Shown: positions 13,201 to 20,245 of the stretch, piece after piece | Position numbering within the stretch: the first letter of the stretch is position 1 | Layout of the letters: each line of letters begins with the position of its first letter | Source: Kordia jejudonensis | Lineage (GTDB): Bacteria; Bacteroidota; Bacteroidia; Flavobacteriales; Flavobacteriaceae | Assembly (NCBI RefSeq): GCF_001005315.1 | Contig: NZ_LBMG01000008.1 | Location: forward strand, 62,001-126,000 | Length of the DNA stretch: 64,000 bases | Direction of reading: 5' to 3' | Made by a program: the position numbers and the translations under genes | The notes under the pieces: generated by a model | What the model saw: the letters and a program-made list of their open reading frames with translations, nothing else | Database searches by the model: none | Told to the model about the DNA's origin: nothing

Positions 13201-14490
13201 TTCGCTAATTTGAGTCACTCTCGCAACTAAAGTTTCTAAAAGTGGATTATTCGTAACATCGAGTTCGCTGAGGCTATTTCTTTCACAGTCTAATGATTCT
13301 AATAACGGATTGTTAGACACATTGAGTAGTGTCATGGTATTTCGTTCACAGTTTACACCTTTTAGTGCTGTATTGTATTGCAGATCAAGATTCGTAATGC
13401 TGTTTCTCTGACAATTCAAATTTTGGAGTGCTGTATTGTACTGTAAATCAAGTGCTCCTAAATTATTAATTGCACAATTAAGAGTTTGAAGATTGGTGTT
13501 TTTTTGTAGATTAAGACTCATCAAACTATTTCGTTCGCAGTTTAAATCGGTTAAGGCGGTAAAACCTTCAATTCCTGTAAGGTCAGCAATGCTACTGTTG
13601 GAAACGTCTAAAGTTGTGACACCTTGAATAGCTGCCGTTGGCACTTGTCCATCATTTGGAATGTCATCATACGCGCTCAACAAGGCTTCGAAATTACTAT
13701 CTGGAATAGATGTATAGCAGCTTGTATCTATGAAATTGGACTGTGAATCCACATTTGTCCAATTCGCAATACTATAAGCGGCATCATCTACTAAAATACA
13801 TGTGAGGTTCGGATTGTTTCCTGCTACAAAAGTGGTAATGTTCGTGTTATTTCCATTCTGTATATTAAGAGTGGATAAATTATTCACATTTACACCCACA
13901 ATCTGAAGATTCGAATTGTTACTCAAGTCCAATTCCGTAAGCGAGTTTCCGCCTACGTATAATCGTTGTAAGAAAAAATTATTACTAACATTTATGGTTT
14001 CAAGACCATTATTTTCTACTAAAACCTGAGTAAGACTAGGATTGGCACTCAAATCTAAATTAGATACGTTATTATTACGAAGGCGTAATATAAATAGACC
14101 TGTATTTTGACTTACATCTAATGAATCTACACTATTGTCGTTGAATTCAAGAATTCGTAAATCAGTAAACCCTTGAATTCCCGTAAGGTCTGAAATATTT
14201 AAGTTATTAAGGAATAAGGTACTTACTCCGCTAATGTTATTGGTAGGCACTTGTCCGTCGTTCGGAATATCATCGTATGCGCTCAACGCTGCTTCAAAAT
14301 TTGGGTCGGGAACTGCCGTGTATGGATTCACTGTTTCCGAAGAAGTATGTTCCTTCGCATTTGTAGTATGCTGTTTTGATTCCTCTTTTTTAGATTTCGA
14401 CGATCTTCGGCCTTCCATATTTCCGTGAGCATTCAGGAAATATATACCGAATAGGAATACTCCAAAAAGTAATAGTAGTTTTTTTAACAT
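4213..14490 (-). CDS. Giant modular leucine-rich-repeat surface protein with HYR and C-type lectin domains
   Basis: A 3425-residue protein with a signal peptide (MLKKLLLLFGVFLFGIYFLNAHG) and a basic/Ser-rich linker to about residue 56. Eleven modules follow, each opening with a YTxIPDxNFEAxL...GYDDIxxDGQVPT header. The opening Tyr lies at residues 57, 259, 525, 751, 935, 1162, 1431, 1745, 1953, 2163 and 2431. Each module has an ISDLTGIExF block, a variable number of short LRRs (xLxxLxLxxNxL) and an ending like PNLTCIxVDDAxY...NWTxVD. Module length varies from about 184 to 314 residues. After ~2660 come an HYR domain (C2667) interrupted by an ESYTVGPLLGQ LamG/concanavalin-like domain (~2700-2903), and a second HYR (~2950-3155) interrupted by a C-type lectin-like domain (~2987-3111). 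The tail (~3160-3425) has two IQYSGTNPDTP repeats and a dockerin-like DVNMDG. No typical T9SS tail is visible. A role in adhesion or glycan binding at the surface is inferred. Confidence 0.9.
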   Translation of the reverse strand: MLKKLLLLFGVFLFGIYFLNAHGNMEGRRSSKSKKEESKQHTTNAKEHTSSETVNPYTAVPDPNFEAALSAYDDIPNDGQVPTNNISGVSTLFLNNLNISDLTGIQGFTDLRILEFNDNSVDSLDVSQNTGLFILRLRNNNVSNLDLSANPSLTQVLVENNGLETINVSNNFFLQRLYVGGNSLTELDLSNNSNLQIVGVNVNNLSTLNIQNGNNTNITTFVAGNNPNLTCILVDDAAYSIANWTNVDSQSNFIDTSCYTSIPDSNFEALLSAYDDIPNDGQVPTAAIQGVTTLDVSNSSIADLTGIEGFTALTDLNCERNSLMSLNLQKNTNLQTLNCAINNLGALDLQYNTALQNLNCQRNSITNLDLQYNTALKGVNCERNTMTLLNVSNNPLLESLDCERNSLSELDVTNNPLLETLVARVTQISELNLSQNTALRIFLGDGTRISKLTLNTNTLLETVVVGSNHLTEINIKNQNNTSITNFNASNSPNLTCIAVDDVAYSTANWTQVDNSAVFSASFCNYTAITDPNFEAALDNLGYDDIAADGQVPTSLISNLIFLNVSNRLISDVTGIEDFTALQTLNINGNSVSTIDISNNTALTSFSARENTLSRLQVNSNTALETIAVQDNNIDSLNVSQNGALRYLGIARNSIATLDLTNNTNLSELYATTNGLTGTIDLSNNPNLTVVGLNGNNITGLDMRSGNNIAVTTFTTAGNPNLYCVLVDDVDYSTTNWTAIDAQTIFSDTSCYTQIPDPNFEIALGDLGYDDIPGDGQVPKGIIAGVTILNIINKSISDLTGIEDFVSLTELRIAANPITEINLTNNTALEVLTANDCDISTINIAGLTQLRNLYIQLNELTSLNFSAFPNLENIDVSSNLLTSLNIRNGNSTTLLTMNARNNDDLTCIFIDNLSDVNNTWFKDNEASYTETDYCDYTAIPDTNFEERLNDLGYDDIAGDGQVPTDLITNVNSLNVASNNISNLTGIQAFTALQIFNASDNPATAIAIDSLTQLLEVNLGNTGISSLNTGNNRLLKVLRIDESAVTALDITNNEQLEVLNADDIGVLTDITFGNNTLLKNVVLSGNQLTSIDLSPFPMLKIVRLNNNNFTNIRLNNGNNSAIIDFSARVNPNLSCILVDDVTAFDMAWGTFVDNANISDTFCDYTSIPDPNFEARLEALGYDDISNDGQVPTALIMTVTSLDVSDQSINDLNGIQDFENLQTLNASNNSMTTIPLDNLMQLVTIQADSSSINTISFPANSLIENLSLNANNLSVLNVQNLTQLKTLSAHSNNLNGISLNANTALETVQLSNNSLTSLVVTLLTNLKTLELNDNLLSGISLDANTALEVLRLDDNELSSIELINNTNLQIISLNNNELTAANFKNGNNTTITDFSITGNSELTCIFVDDATYSTTNWTQADAQVQYVDTDFCEYTLIPDANFETRLRQLGYDDVPNDGRVPTELIATVTSLNLFNRGISDLTGIQDFAALETLAIGQNSLISLNVSSNTQLRDLSANDNLLTSVSLGANINLQDIQLNNNNLSSISLTGLTGLNTINLNGNPLNSLNLADQGALQELYLNSNPLLASLDLTNKTALREVFLNNCIALASITFANNPMLGEIVLSATALTSIDVSPLTALREININDTAITEIDFSSNTFLRKVFANNTQLTSLDLSSNTGIRDVFIENTSISFLNIQNGNNTNINNFAFRVENNPNLFCILVDDANYSTTTWTNVDMQVTFSDTFCRYTAIPDANFEAALGNLGYDDISSDGQVPTALIEGVTSLSVEGVNAEITNLTGIEAFTVLTHLDIDFNNLGDLDLRANTNLISLDCEAAGITSLNIEGLELLEELKCKFNPLGTLTIATNTNLKKLDCADTGISTLDVSMLPLLTALDCSLNTLTALNIRNGNNINFTNFNATTNPNLACIFVDDAAFAEINFTNVDAGVTFSDTAYCDYTAIPDANFEAKLESLGYDDISGDGRVPTVFIEGITSLDIESVSATTAIQNLTGIEAFTALEHLNMRNNNVSDVDLRSNTNLITLICDSSSIDSINITGLQQLEEVDCKLNSFSSINLTTNINIKKLDCRDAGLGELDVSVLPLLTDLDCSFNFFTTLNIKNGNNVNFTNFNATNNPNLTCIFVDDAAFAETNFTNVDAGITFTDTNYCEYTAVPDPNFEAQLAGFDDIPNDGRVPTALIANRTTLSVTNDNISDLTGIEGFTSLRLLRATNNNLTTVDLRANTALEQVFIQNNRLTNININGLTSLRELQLDNNNLSSIDVSTNTSLATVTLSSNTNLPSIDVRATINLTSLLVSDCSSLQTIIFGNNTLLTTVTANNTGITSLDVNSLIGLRQLTLNNTSVTLLNLINNPNLRNVNVANANLTALNIKNGNNTAITSFDASNNPNLTCISVDDAAYSTTNWTNIDVQTAFTDAYCRYTAIPDAAFEAELEAIGLDDITADGQVPTALIEIVNSLSIGSAGITDITGIEDFAALENFVINANTITTVNLSSNTNLKLVEFEDTTVNNLVLDNNPLLESIEFEGAGQSIITDLDLSNSPLLQRIDVNNVGLVNLTLPAQLPNLEILFISGNNFASIDASGYPALERISFSNNPNLSYFDFRNGNNANILSANLINVPSLTCVLVDDVAYATTNFTNIDSQISFNEIDCIVPTLTCPSDITVGNDVGVCGADLTIPTVTITDDNTGAVQSDDLESYTVGPLLGQDDNWVTWTPNTPEQSANVSTEQARSGTKSIKFTGISTGGPEDMNYNLGNREFGAWELKLYVYIPSGNTAAINLQKSETSGTEVGSQVFFFSDGTGIHNVNRGVTNFTFPQDTWFEIKYVINTDGDNSEFFVEGTSIASHPFTYIPTGTDGTLTTLGAINFYPVTVDILDPNPTATPLYYVDDISLSPIAVNDYNNSSDASDVYPVGTTDVVWKYTDEGGNTATCTQVMTVNDTEAPQVANCPDNITVTSCNATVTYDVPLALDNCDVTAITGFTYLGKFENKAYYLSEADFNAPDAFIDAEAQNGFVATIDSQGLNDWLRETTDAAGTGSVIIGFTDREEEREFKWHSGSTSDYTNWNDNEPNDFRDGEDYVELRSNGRWNDINSTSARKYVLELSGFPMTQTAGLPSGSDFPIGTTTNTFEATDTVGNTITCSFDVTVEAVNGGCVSQLSMRPKVYLQGAAINPVTGEENLMRDNLRASGFIPTRSPYVDMLACEQTVLDVTGNNAIVDWVWVELRDVTDNEIVALGRSALLQRDGDVVDVDGVSPLNYSNVENSYYVVIKHRNHLGVMTNSAITFTDGVTETIDFTTITTFGTNAQTIAGMPASIAGMWSGNANQDIRIQYSGTNPDTPAILATVLNDPSNFLNFPTFSITKYNTNDVNMDGIIQYSGTNPDTPFILQNVLAHPGNFLNFSTYQIIEQLPENISNTAQ

Positions 14491-14798
14491 GATAGATTAT
14501 TTTAATTATTATGGTTTTGACAATTGATTAGATACGCTTGTCATTTTGGATGCGACAAATATGTTTAAATCTATTTTCAAGAAAAAGAAAGTAGTAGTGA
14601 TAAAGTATTAGCAATGTTTTTAAAATATTGATTTACAAGTTTTTAAATTTAAATTGCTGCAATTAAATTAGGTTGATAAAAGGTTTTTAGATCTTATGCC
14701 TTTGTAAGAAAGTAGGATGATTCATTCGATTGAGGACTTTGTGCGAAATAGAAATTTAGGAATAGTGTGTAATTGTTTCGTGGGATTTATTAAAAAAA

Positions 14799-14824
14799 GA
14801 AAGATGGGAACTACCCCATCTTTC
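14799..14824. terminator. Hairpin, possible terminator
   Basis: GAAAGATGGG and CCCATCTTTC form a 10-bp stem around a 6-nt loop. It is preceded by an A-run, which becomes a T-run when read on the minus strand, so it could terminate minus-strand transcription arriving from the LuxR-type gene. It shares the 13-mer GAAAGATGGGAAC with the hairpin near 3069. Confidence 0.5.
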
Positions 14825-15286
14825 AACCATAATAAAATAAACTGACTATTTACAATATCTAATGATGAGATTATTAGATGTAGTTAAATAGTAGACTCGT
14901 TATCCAGAAATAGTACGTATCTGGATTTTTTACACGATTGAGATTACAATCATTCATGATTTTTTCCATCGTGTTTTTAAACCGTAAGTAAACTAAACAA
15001 TTATAGATTGATGAGCGCTTTATGAAATTAAAATAGCATAAAACGATATTTCACCCATTCAATCTTTACTAGCACAAAGATGTAGGAACTAAGTATTTTA
15101 CCCAAAAAAGCATACGTGATAAAATATTAGCAATGAATACTTTACACCTGTAAGTTCTTCACACATAACAAGTAAGCCGAGAATATATTTTTGATTAATC
15201 TGATTTAGACGTGAAAAATTTAGTTCGATACTTTTCTTTTCCGAAGTATAGCAGGAATTTTCCGTTAAAAATTTTTGAAGCCTTGG

Positions 15287-15336
15287 AAATCGAAGATTCA
15301 TGAACTCCATAATTTAAAATAAAAAGATTGTGAACT
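15287..15336. repeat. 50-bp unit 1 inserted in repeat copy A
   Basis: Absent from copy B, where the flanking CCAAGG and AAATTTTTT are directly joined. It starts AAATCGAAGATTCATGAA and ends GATTGTGAACT, the same start and end pattern as the two sister units. Confidence 0.75.
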
Positions 15337-15402
15337 AAAAAATTTAGGAAAATTCATGTGGTTTTAGTTTTTTTCAGAAAGAAAAACTAAAAATACCTCT
15401 GG

Positions 15403-15455
15403 AAATGCTGTGCATTCATGAATACTTTAATTTAAAAATATAAATGACATGAACT
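15403..15455. repeat. 53-bp unit 2 inserted in repeat copy A
   Basis: Absent from copy B between CCAGAGG and the AAAAGAAAGGGAAC block. It shares ATTCATGAA near its left end, an AATTTAAAAATA-like AT core and a right end CATGAACT with unit 1. Confidence 0.75.
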
Positions 15456-15521
15456 AAAAGTTCCCTTTCTTTTGTTGATGCCTGTGCTGAACTTGATTCA
15501 GTATTCTTTGGGAAAGCAAAG

Positions 15522-15571
15522 AAATCGAAGATTCACGAATTCCTATTTAAGAAATTAAAGTCTTATGAGCT
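15522..15571. repeat. 50-bp unit 3 inserted in repeat copy A
   Basis: Absent from copy B, where AAAGCAAAG is directly joined to AAAATGAAAATAAAAC. It starts AAATCGAAGATTCACGAA, nearly identical to the start of unit 1, and ends TTATGAGCT. Confidence 0.75.
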
Positions 15572-15681
15572 AAAATGAAAATAAAACGCAGAAAATATGG
15601 TAATTAGCAGAGAGTTTCTAAGCTCAATTATAAATATGAATTGAATCACTTATATCGAACTGACGTTAATTAGAAGATAAC

Positions 15682-16767
15682 TTAAAAAGAAGAAAGATAT
15701 GCAGCTATATTTACGTTGGAATCCAATTCCATTTTTTTTCGCAATCTTGTTTTCGCCACATTTACAGTATTTACTGTTGTATTTCTAACTACGGCAATTT
15801 CTTTGGAGGATAATCCTAATTTTATATAGGAACAAAATTCTTTGTCGGTTCGGGTAATATTTGGATGTGCTTTTAATAAATTTTCAAAAAAACTAGCATT
15901 GACAACGTCCAAATCTTGTTCTGAAAGTTTCATCTTCGCGTTGATTTCGTTTTGCTGACGTAGTTCTAGAATCACTTGATTGATGTTATTTTCAAGTTTT
16001 CCTTCTCGTTGCGCTAATTTTAATTTTTTGATGAGATTTTCATTCAACTGTGTTTGTACCTGATTATTGGTAAGGATCATTTCAATATCCTTTTGTTTTA
16101 AGAGTAATTCTTGCGCGTATTTTTCTTTTTCTAGTTGCATCAGTTGTTCGGAAGTCGTTTTAATTACTTCATTTTGATGCTTTAGTGTATCATTTTGTTT
16201 TCGAATTGTTTGCTCATCTCTGTTGCGCATTCTATCAAAAAATTTTAATCCAAAAGCAAAGATCAATAAAATGACAAGTGTAAGCACATAACCAGAAATT
16301 GCAAATTCTCGATCATTGAGTTGGATGTAATGCAAAATAGAAAAGGTGAAAAAAGCATATATGAAACCAACAATTTTCCATAGTTGATTTTTGATTAAAA
16401 ATATACTAAAAAACCCAATGCAAAGTACGACATAAGGTACTTCTACTTGTTTTTCTTCAAAATATACTGCTACATACGCCATTGAAGTCATGATAAATAA
16501 ATACAGTAAACAAGAAATTTGACTTTTGCCAATTCTATTCAAATAAATTACTGTAATCACTATCACTTCTGCAAAAACAGTCACGAAAAAAGATGTGTAA
16601 TCTGCCTTAATTAATTTTAGAATACACACGGTTGGCAAGATAAGTATAGCACCGCATAGACTAATAAAGTTCAGCAATTTCAAGACTCGTTTGTCGAATT
16701 CGGTAGAAACATGTTCTACACCTTTGTTGATGATGGTATTGTGGTATGCGATGATTTTTTTGAACAA
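15682..16767 (-). CDS. Membrane-anchored LuxR-type HTH regulator
   Basis: A 361-residue protein. Residues ~30-195 contain about five to six hydrophobic membrane segments. A long Gln/Glu/Lys-rich coiled coil follows (about 200-285). The C-terminus (about 300-355, TRTDKEFCSYIKLGLSSKEIAVVRNTTVNTVNVAKTRLRKK, given here in outline) is a LuxR/GerE helix-turn-helix with the canonical SSKEIA turn. The arrangement resembles the C-terminal half of flavobacterial membrane regulators, but there is no Y_Y_Y propeller or TPR sensor and no kinase or receiver domain. The only start available in frame is TTG at 16765-16767. The target genes are unknown; the neighbouring repeat lipoprotein and the LRR gene are on the same strand but far apart. 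Confidence 0.75.
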   Translation of the reverse strand: MFKKIIAYHNTIINKGVEHVSTEFDKRVLKLLNFISLCGAILILPTVCILKLIKADYTSFFVTVFAEVIVITVIYLNRIGKSQISCLLYLFIMTSMAYVAVYFEEKQVEVPYVVLCIGFFSIFLIKNQLWKIVGFIYAFFTFSILHYIQLNDREFAISGYVLTLVILLIFAFGLKFFDRMRNRDEQTIRKQNDTLKHQNEVIKTTSEQLMQLEKEKYAQELLLKQKDIEMILTNNQVQTQLNENLIKKLKLAQREGKLENNINQVILELRQQNEINAKMKLSEQDLDVVNASFFENLLKAHPNITRTDKEFCSYIKLGLSSKEIAVVRNTTVNTVNVAKTRLRKKMELDSNVNIAAYLSSF

Positions 16768-17004
16768 ATCTTTTTTTTACAAAATTAAAAGAATAAATGT
16801 AGGTTATAAAATTATAATTAAGATCGTTTTAAAAAGTTTTGGAAAATTCTTGTGAAACATTTTTTACGAACTACAATATTTCAATTGGATTACATACCAT
16901 ATTATAAGTAAAGTTTTAATATGTAAACTAAAAAAACTATATGTTGTATAAAACATTGATTTACAATACACAATTCTCTTCAAACACATAAAAGCATATG
17001 CAAA

Positions 17005-17051
17005 AGCGTGATCAGCATTACTTTTTCAAAAAAAATAATGCTGATCACGCT
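17005..17051 (-). terminator. Large hairpin, second of a tandem pair
   Basis: AGCGTGATCAGCATTA and its exact complement form a 16-bp perfect stem with a 15-nt A/T-rich loop. On the minus strand it lies just past the stop of the repeat lipoprotein gene and is followed by CTTTTGCATATGCTTTT. It abuts a second, 17-bp hairpin. Confidence 0.7.
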
Positions 17052-17092
17052 ATGTTTAAGTGTATTATGTGAAGCAATACACTTAAACATAG
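17050..17092 (-). terminator. Large hairpin, first of a tandem pair
   Basis: CTATGTTTAAGTGTATT and its exact complement form a 17-bp stem around ATGTGAAGC, beginning 2 nt after the stop codon of the lipoprotein gene. Together with the adjoining 16-bp hairpin it forms a strong 3' end, which could also protect the mRNA. Confidence 0.7.
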
Positions 17093-17094
17093 CT

Positions 17095-17946
17095 TTAATT
17101 TGGAGCTATTACAGTATTTGTATTTGCAACTGGCCAAACTCCTGCCGCTGGAAAGCTAATTCCTTTGTTTTCTCCACGTGCTACATCTTGACCGAAGTAA
17201 TAAAGTGGCCATCCTCTATACGTTAATTGAGTTCTACCATGAACATTGATGGTTCCAAAATCACTATTTTCTAAGATACTCGGTATTTGATCCAATGTGA
17301 TTTCTACAATTGGCCATACCGCATTGTTTGAGAAATCAGGACTTGTAAAGTTGTTGGTATTGTTTGTATCGTTAGAAAATGTATAAATTGTTCTACCATT
17401 ACCACTTACTATGTAACTCGTTTCTTCATCACCCAAAGCGTAAGTACTTGTATAATTATTACCATCATGACCTACCAATTGTGTTTTTGCATACATAAGT
17501 GAATAATCTGGCTTAGCTACATACCAAACATTACCGATATCTTCTCCATTTGTATCTCCTGCGGCGTTATCATTAGCAAAGTAATGCAAAGGCCAACCTT
17601 TATAGGTTGTTTGTAGTGCTCCATCGGCACGTGTAATTGTTGCAAAATCTGAATCACTTAAATCTGAGTTCGTTGTAATGTTTTGAGCATAGAAAATTGG
17701 CCAAGTATCAAGACAACCTCCTGCACATTGTGAAGTGCCTTTGGTATCTTTTGAAAAGAAATAAAGCGTCATGCCATCAACGTCCGTTAAAATACTTCCT
17801 AAAGTAGCATTATTTGTTAGTTGAACCAAGCCTGCATTTGTTTCTGGAGTTGCAAGGATTTCTCCATCGTCTGTACTACAACTTTGCAGTGAAAATAATA
17901 CCATTATTACTGCGTACACTGTTCCTTTAATTGTCTTTGTCTTCAT
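17095..17946 (-). CDS. Lipoprotein with COG4315-type secreted repeats
   Basis: I choose the ATG at 17944-17946 because it starts a clean lipoprotein signal (hydrophobic stretch, then SLQSC with Cys23), giving 283 residues. The mature protein has two tandem modules of the COG4315 / PF03640 type. Module 1 contains GMTLYFFSKDTKGTSQCAGG, DTWP and TTYKGWPLHYFANDNAAGD. Module 2 contains GRTIYTFSNDT, NAVWP and LTYRGWPLYYFGQDVARGE. The CxxxC near the first WP is typical of the family; module 2 lacks it. The family is secreted and its function is unknown, although some members sit near electron-transport genes. It appears to be a single-gene transcript ended by two tandem hairpins. Confidence 0.8.
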   Translation of the reverse strand: MKTKTIKGTVYAVIMVLFSLQSCSTDDGEILATPETNAGLVQLTNNATLGSILTDVDGMTLYFFSKDTKGTSQCAGGCLDTWPIFYAQNITTNSDLSDSDFATITRADGALQTTYKGWPLHYFANDNAAGDTNGEDIGNVWYVAKPDYSLMYAKTQLVGHDGNNYTSTYALGDEETSYIVSGNGRTIYTFSNDTNNTNNFTSPDFSNNAVWPIVEITLDQIPSILENSDFGTINVHGRTQLTYRGWPLYYFGQDVARGENKGISFPAAGVWPVANTNTVIAPN

Positions 17947-18231
17947 GTTAAATTGTTTTGTTTTATTTTCCACAAATCAACGTATAACATGCATTTTTGT
18001 TAGCATAAATGTTTGCTAGCGTGAAAATATTGGGATAAAAGTGAAAAAAAAGAGTTGAGAATTATTAGAAATTATTTTAAAATTGAATTTCCCCTTTCTA
18101 TTTTGTCTTTAAGATTACTTTTTAGCACCTAATTATTAGTAGAAATCGTGAGCATTCTATGGAAGTTTCTAAAATTTAAATAGCAATGTACGATTCGAAG
18201 CTTGATTTATAAAAAGAAGTTCCTATATATA

Positions 18232-18262
18232 TTGTACAGGATTTTGGTTCGTATTATCTTTG
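18232..18262 (+). promoter_or_regulatory. Bacteroidota-type promoter for thrS
   Basis: TTG at 18232-18234, a 20-nt spacer, then TATCTTTG at 18255-18262 fit the Bacteroidota -33/-7 consensus (TTG...TAnnTTTG). The thrS ATG follows 22 nt downstream, leaving a very short leader. Confidence 0.7.
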
Positions 18263-18284
18263 TTAGCTTAATATTTATTTTTGT

Positions 18285-20228
18285 ATGATAAAAATTACAC
18301 TGCCAGACGGCTCAGTTAGAGAATTTGATTCGGGCGCCACTCCAATGGATGTTGCCAAGAATATTAGTGAAGGTTTTGCTAGAAATGTGATTTCGGCAAA
18401 ATTTAATGGTACAACCTTAGAAACCACAACTCCACTTACCACAGATGGAAACCTTGTTTTATATACTTGGAGAGATGATGAAGGAAAGAAAGCTTTTTGG
18501 CATTCTTCGGCTCACATTTTAGCACAAGCAATTTTAGAATTGTACCCAACTGCAAAATTATGGGTTGGTCCAGCTATTGAAAATGGCTTTTACTATGATA
18601 TTGACTTAGGCGATGATACTATTTCTGACAAAGACTTTAAAACGATTGAAGATAAAATGCTTGAAATTGCTAGAGGAAAGCACGATTTTAAGATGCGCTC
18701 TGCAACTAAAGAAGAAGCATTAGCTTATTATAAAGATAGAAACGATTACAAAGTAGAACTTGTAGAAGGTCTTGAAGACGGAACCATTACGTTTTGTGAT
18801 CATGATACTTTTACAGATTTATGCCGCGGTGGACATATTCCAAATACTGGAATTGTAAAAGCCGTAAAAATTATGAGCGTTGCCGGTGCATATTATAAAG
18901 GAGACGAAAATAATAAGCAGTTGACACGTGTATATGGAATTTCGTTCCCGAAACAGAAGGAACTAAAAGAATATTTACACTTATTAGAAGAAGCAAAGAA
19001 ACGTGACCATAGAAAACTTGGAAAAGAAATGGAATTGTTCACGTTTTCTCAAAAAGTTGGACAAGGATTGCCGTTATGGTTACCTAAAGGAGCCGCTTTA
19101 CGCAGTCAACTAGAAAGTTTTTTGAAAAAAGCACAGCAAAAAGCTGGATACGAAATGGTAATTTCTCCACACATTGGACAAAAGGATTTATATGTAACTT
19201 CTGGACATTACGCAAAATATGGAGAAGATAGTTTCCAAGCAATCACAACACCGAAAGCAGATGAAGAGTTTTTGTTAAAACCTATGAATTGCCCACATCA
19301 TTGTGAAATTTATAATGCAAAACCTTTTAGCTATAAAGATTTACCAAAACGCTTTGCTGAGTTTGGAACGGTATATCGTTATGAACAAAGTGGAGAATTG
19401 CATGGATTAACGCGTGTTCGAGGTTTTACACAAGATGATGCACATATTTTTTGTACACCAGATCAACTAGATCAGGAATTTAAAAATGTGATTGACTTGG
19501 TAATGTATGTATTTGGTTCGTTAGGATTTGACAATTTTACAGCGCAAGTTTCGTTACGCGATCCAGAGAAGCCAGAAAAATATATTGGTTCTAATGAAAA
19601 TTGGGACAAAGCTGAAAATGCTATCATTAATGCTGCGAAGGAGAAAAAACTAAATTATGTAATTGAGTATGGAGAAGCTGCATTTTACGGACCTAAGTTA
19701 GACTTTATGGTCAAAGATGCACTTGGACGAAGCTGGCAATTGGGAACAATTCAGGTAGATTATAACTTGCCTGAACGTTTCGACTTAACATACAAAGGAA
19801 GTGATAATGAATTGCACAGACCAGTAATGATTCACCGTGCACCGTTTGGAAGTATGGAGCGATTTATTGCAATTTTATTAGAACATACAGGCGGAAATTT
19901 CCCATTATGGTTAATGACAGAACAAGTAAATCTTTTACCTGTCAGTGAAAAATATGAGAATTACGGGAAAAAAGTTTTAAATTTGTTAGAAAATCACGAA
20001 ATTCGCGCCCAAATAGACAATAGAAACGAAACTGTTGGAAAGAAGATTAGAGAAGCAGAAATGAGCAAAGTACCGTTTATGCTTATCATCGGAGAACAAG
20101 AAGAGAAAGATGGCACAGTTTCTGTACGTAGACACGGAGTCGGAGATATCGGCACACTTACCATGGAAGCATTTGCTGAAATGGTACAAAAAGAAATAAA
20201 TAATAGCTTAAAGCCATTTAATGTTTAA
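18285..20228 (+). CDS. thrS: Threonyl-tRNA synthetase
   Basis: A 647-residue enzyme that charges tRNA-Thr in the cytoplasm. An N-terminal TGS domain (1-60, starting [10 protein letters not shown]) is followed by the editing domain with the HxxxH zinc motif (H73-SSA-H77). The class II catalytic core has MNCPHH at 334-339 (motif 2 zinc Cys336), [20 protein letters not shown] and [13 protein letters not shown]. The anticodon-binding domain starts near residue 545. Length and domain order are normal for the family. It heads the thrS-infC-rpmI-rplT operon, with infC starting 17 nt after its stop. A Bacteroidota promoter lies directly upstream. Confidence 0.98.
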   Translation: MIKITLPDGSVREFDSGATPMDVAKNISEGFARNVISAKFNGTTLETTTPLTTDGNLVLYTWRDDEGKKAFWHSSAHILAQAILELYPTAKLWVGPAIENGFYYDIDLGDDTISDKDFKTIEDKMLEIARGKHDFKMRSATKEEALAYYKDRNDYKVELVEGLEDGTITFCDHDTFTDLCRGGHIPNTGIVKAVKIMSVAGAYYKGDENNKQLTRVYGISFPKQKELKEYLHLLEEAKKRDHRKLGKEMELFTFSQKVGQGLPLWLPKGAALRSQLESFLKKAQQKAGYEMVISPHIGQKDLYVTSGHYAKYGEDSFQAITTPKADEEFLLKPMNCPHHCEIYNAKPFSYKDLPKRFAEFGTVYRYEQSGELHGLTRVRGFTQDDAHIFCTPDQLDQEFKNVIDLVMYVFGSLGFDNFTAQVSLRDPEKPEKYIGSNENWDKAENAIINAAKEKKLNYVIEYGEAAFYGPKLDFMVKDALGRSWQLGTIQVDYNLPERFDLTYKGSDNELHRPVMIHRAPFGSMERFIAILLEHTGGNFPLWLMTEQVNLLPVSEKYENYGKKVLNLLENHEIRAQIDNRNETVGKKIREAEMSKVPFMLIIGEQEEKDGTVSVRRHGVGDIGTLTMEAFAEMVQKEINNSLKPFNV

Positions 20229-20245
20229 CTTAAAATTTTAGAACC

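Larger units (their letters stand above)
15208..15670 (-). repeat. Dispersed repeat, long copy A (inverted relative to copy B at 21864)
   Basis: Read on the minus strand, this 463-bp segment matches 21864-22150 block by block. It starts at ATTAACGTCAGTTCGATATA, runs through the AAAAGAAAGGGAAC, CCAGAGGTATTTTTAG and CCAAGGCTTC blocks, and ends near ACGTC. It is longer than copy B because of three ~50-bp insertions (15287-15336, 15403-15455, 15522-15571) and one ~25-bp insertion with a REP-like palindrome. It begins 11 nt after the stop of the LuxR-type gene, much as copy B begins 9 nt after the stop of a small peptide gene. It has no long ORF of its own. Confidence 0.85.
14491..15681. other. 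Gene-free region carrying a hairpin and the long repeat copy A
   Basis: About 1.2 kb lies upstream of the LRR gene and downstream of the LuxR-type gene. The first ~300 nt should hold the LRR gene promoter, but I see no clear TAnnTTTG match. A 10-bp hairpin lies at 14799-14824. From 15208 to 15670 the sequence is copy A of a dispersed repeat. A 70-codon open frame at 15098-15310 lies largely in the repeat and is not considered a gene. Confidence 0.6.

Noticed and set aside
7900-14300. Regular repeats in the LRR gene as a possible CRISPR array
   Set aside because: Repeats are hundreds of bases long, diverged and in one coding frame; there are no short identical repeats with unique spacers and no cas genes.
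3477-14428. Many long open frames on the plus strand opposite the T9SS and giant LRR genes (for example 7301-8014, 8048-8635, 9353-9790)
   Set aside because: They are antisense shadows produced by the Asn/Thr/Leu/Ser codon bias of the LRR repeats. Their sequences are repetitive mirror images of the modules and show no family pattern.
15098-15310. 70-codon minus-strand ORF starting MEFMNLRFPRLQKFL
   Set aside because: Most of it lies in the dispersed repeat and one of the 50-bp insertions; the frame is not kept in copy B.
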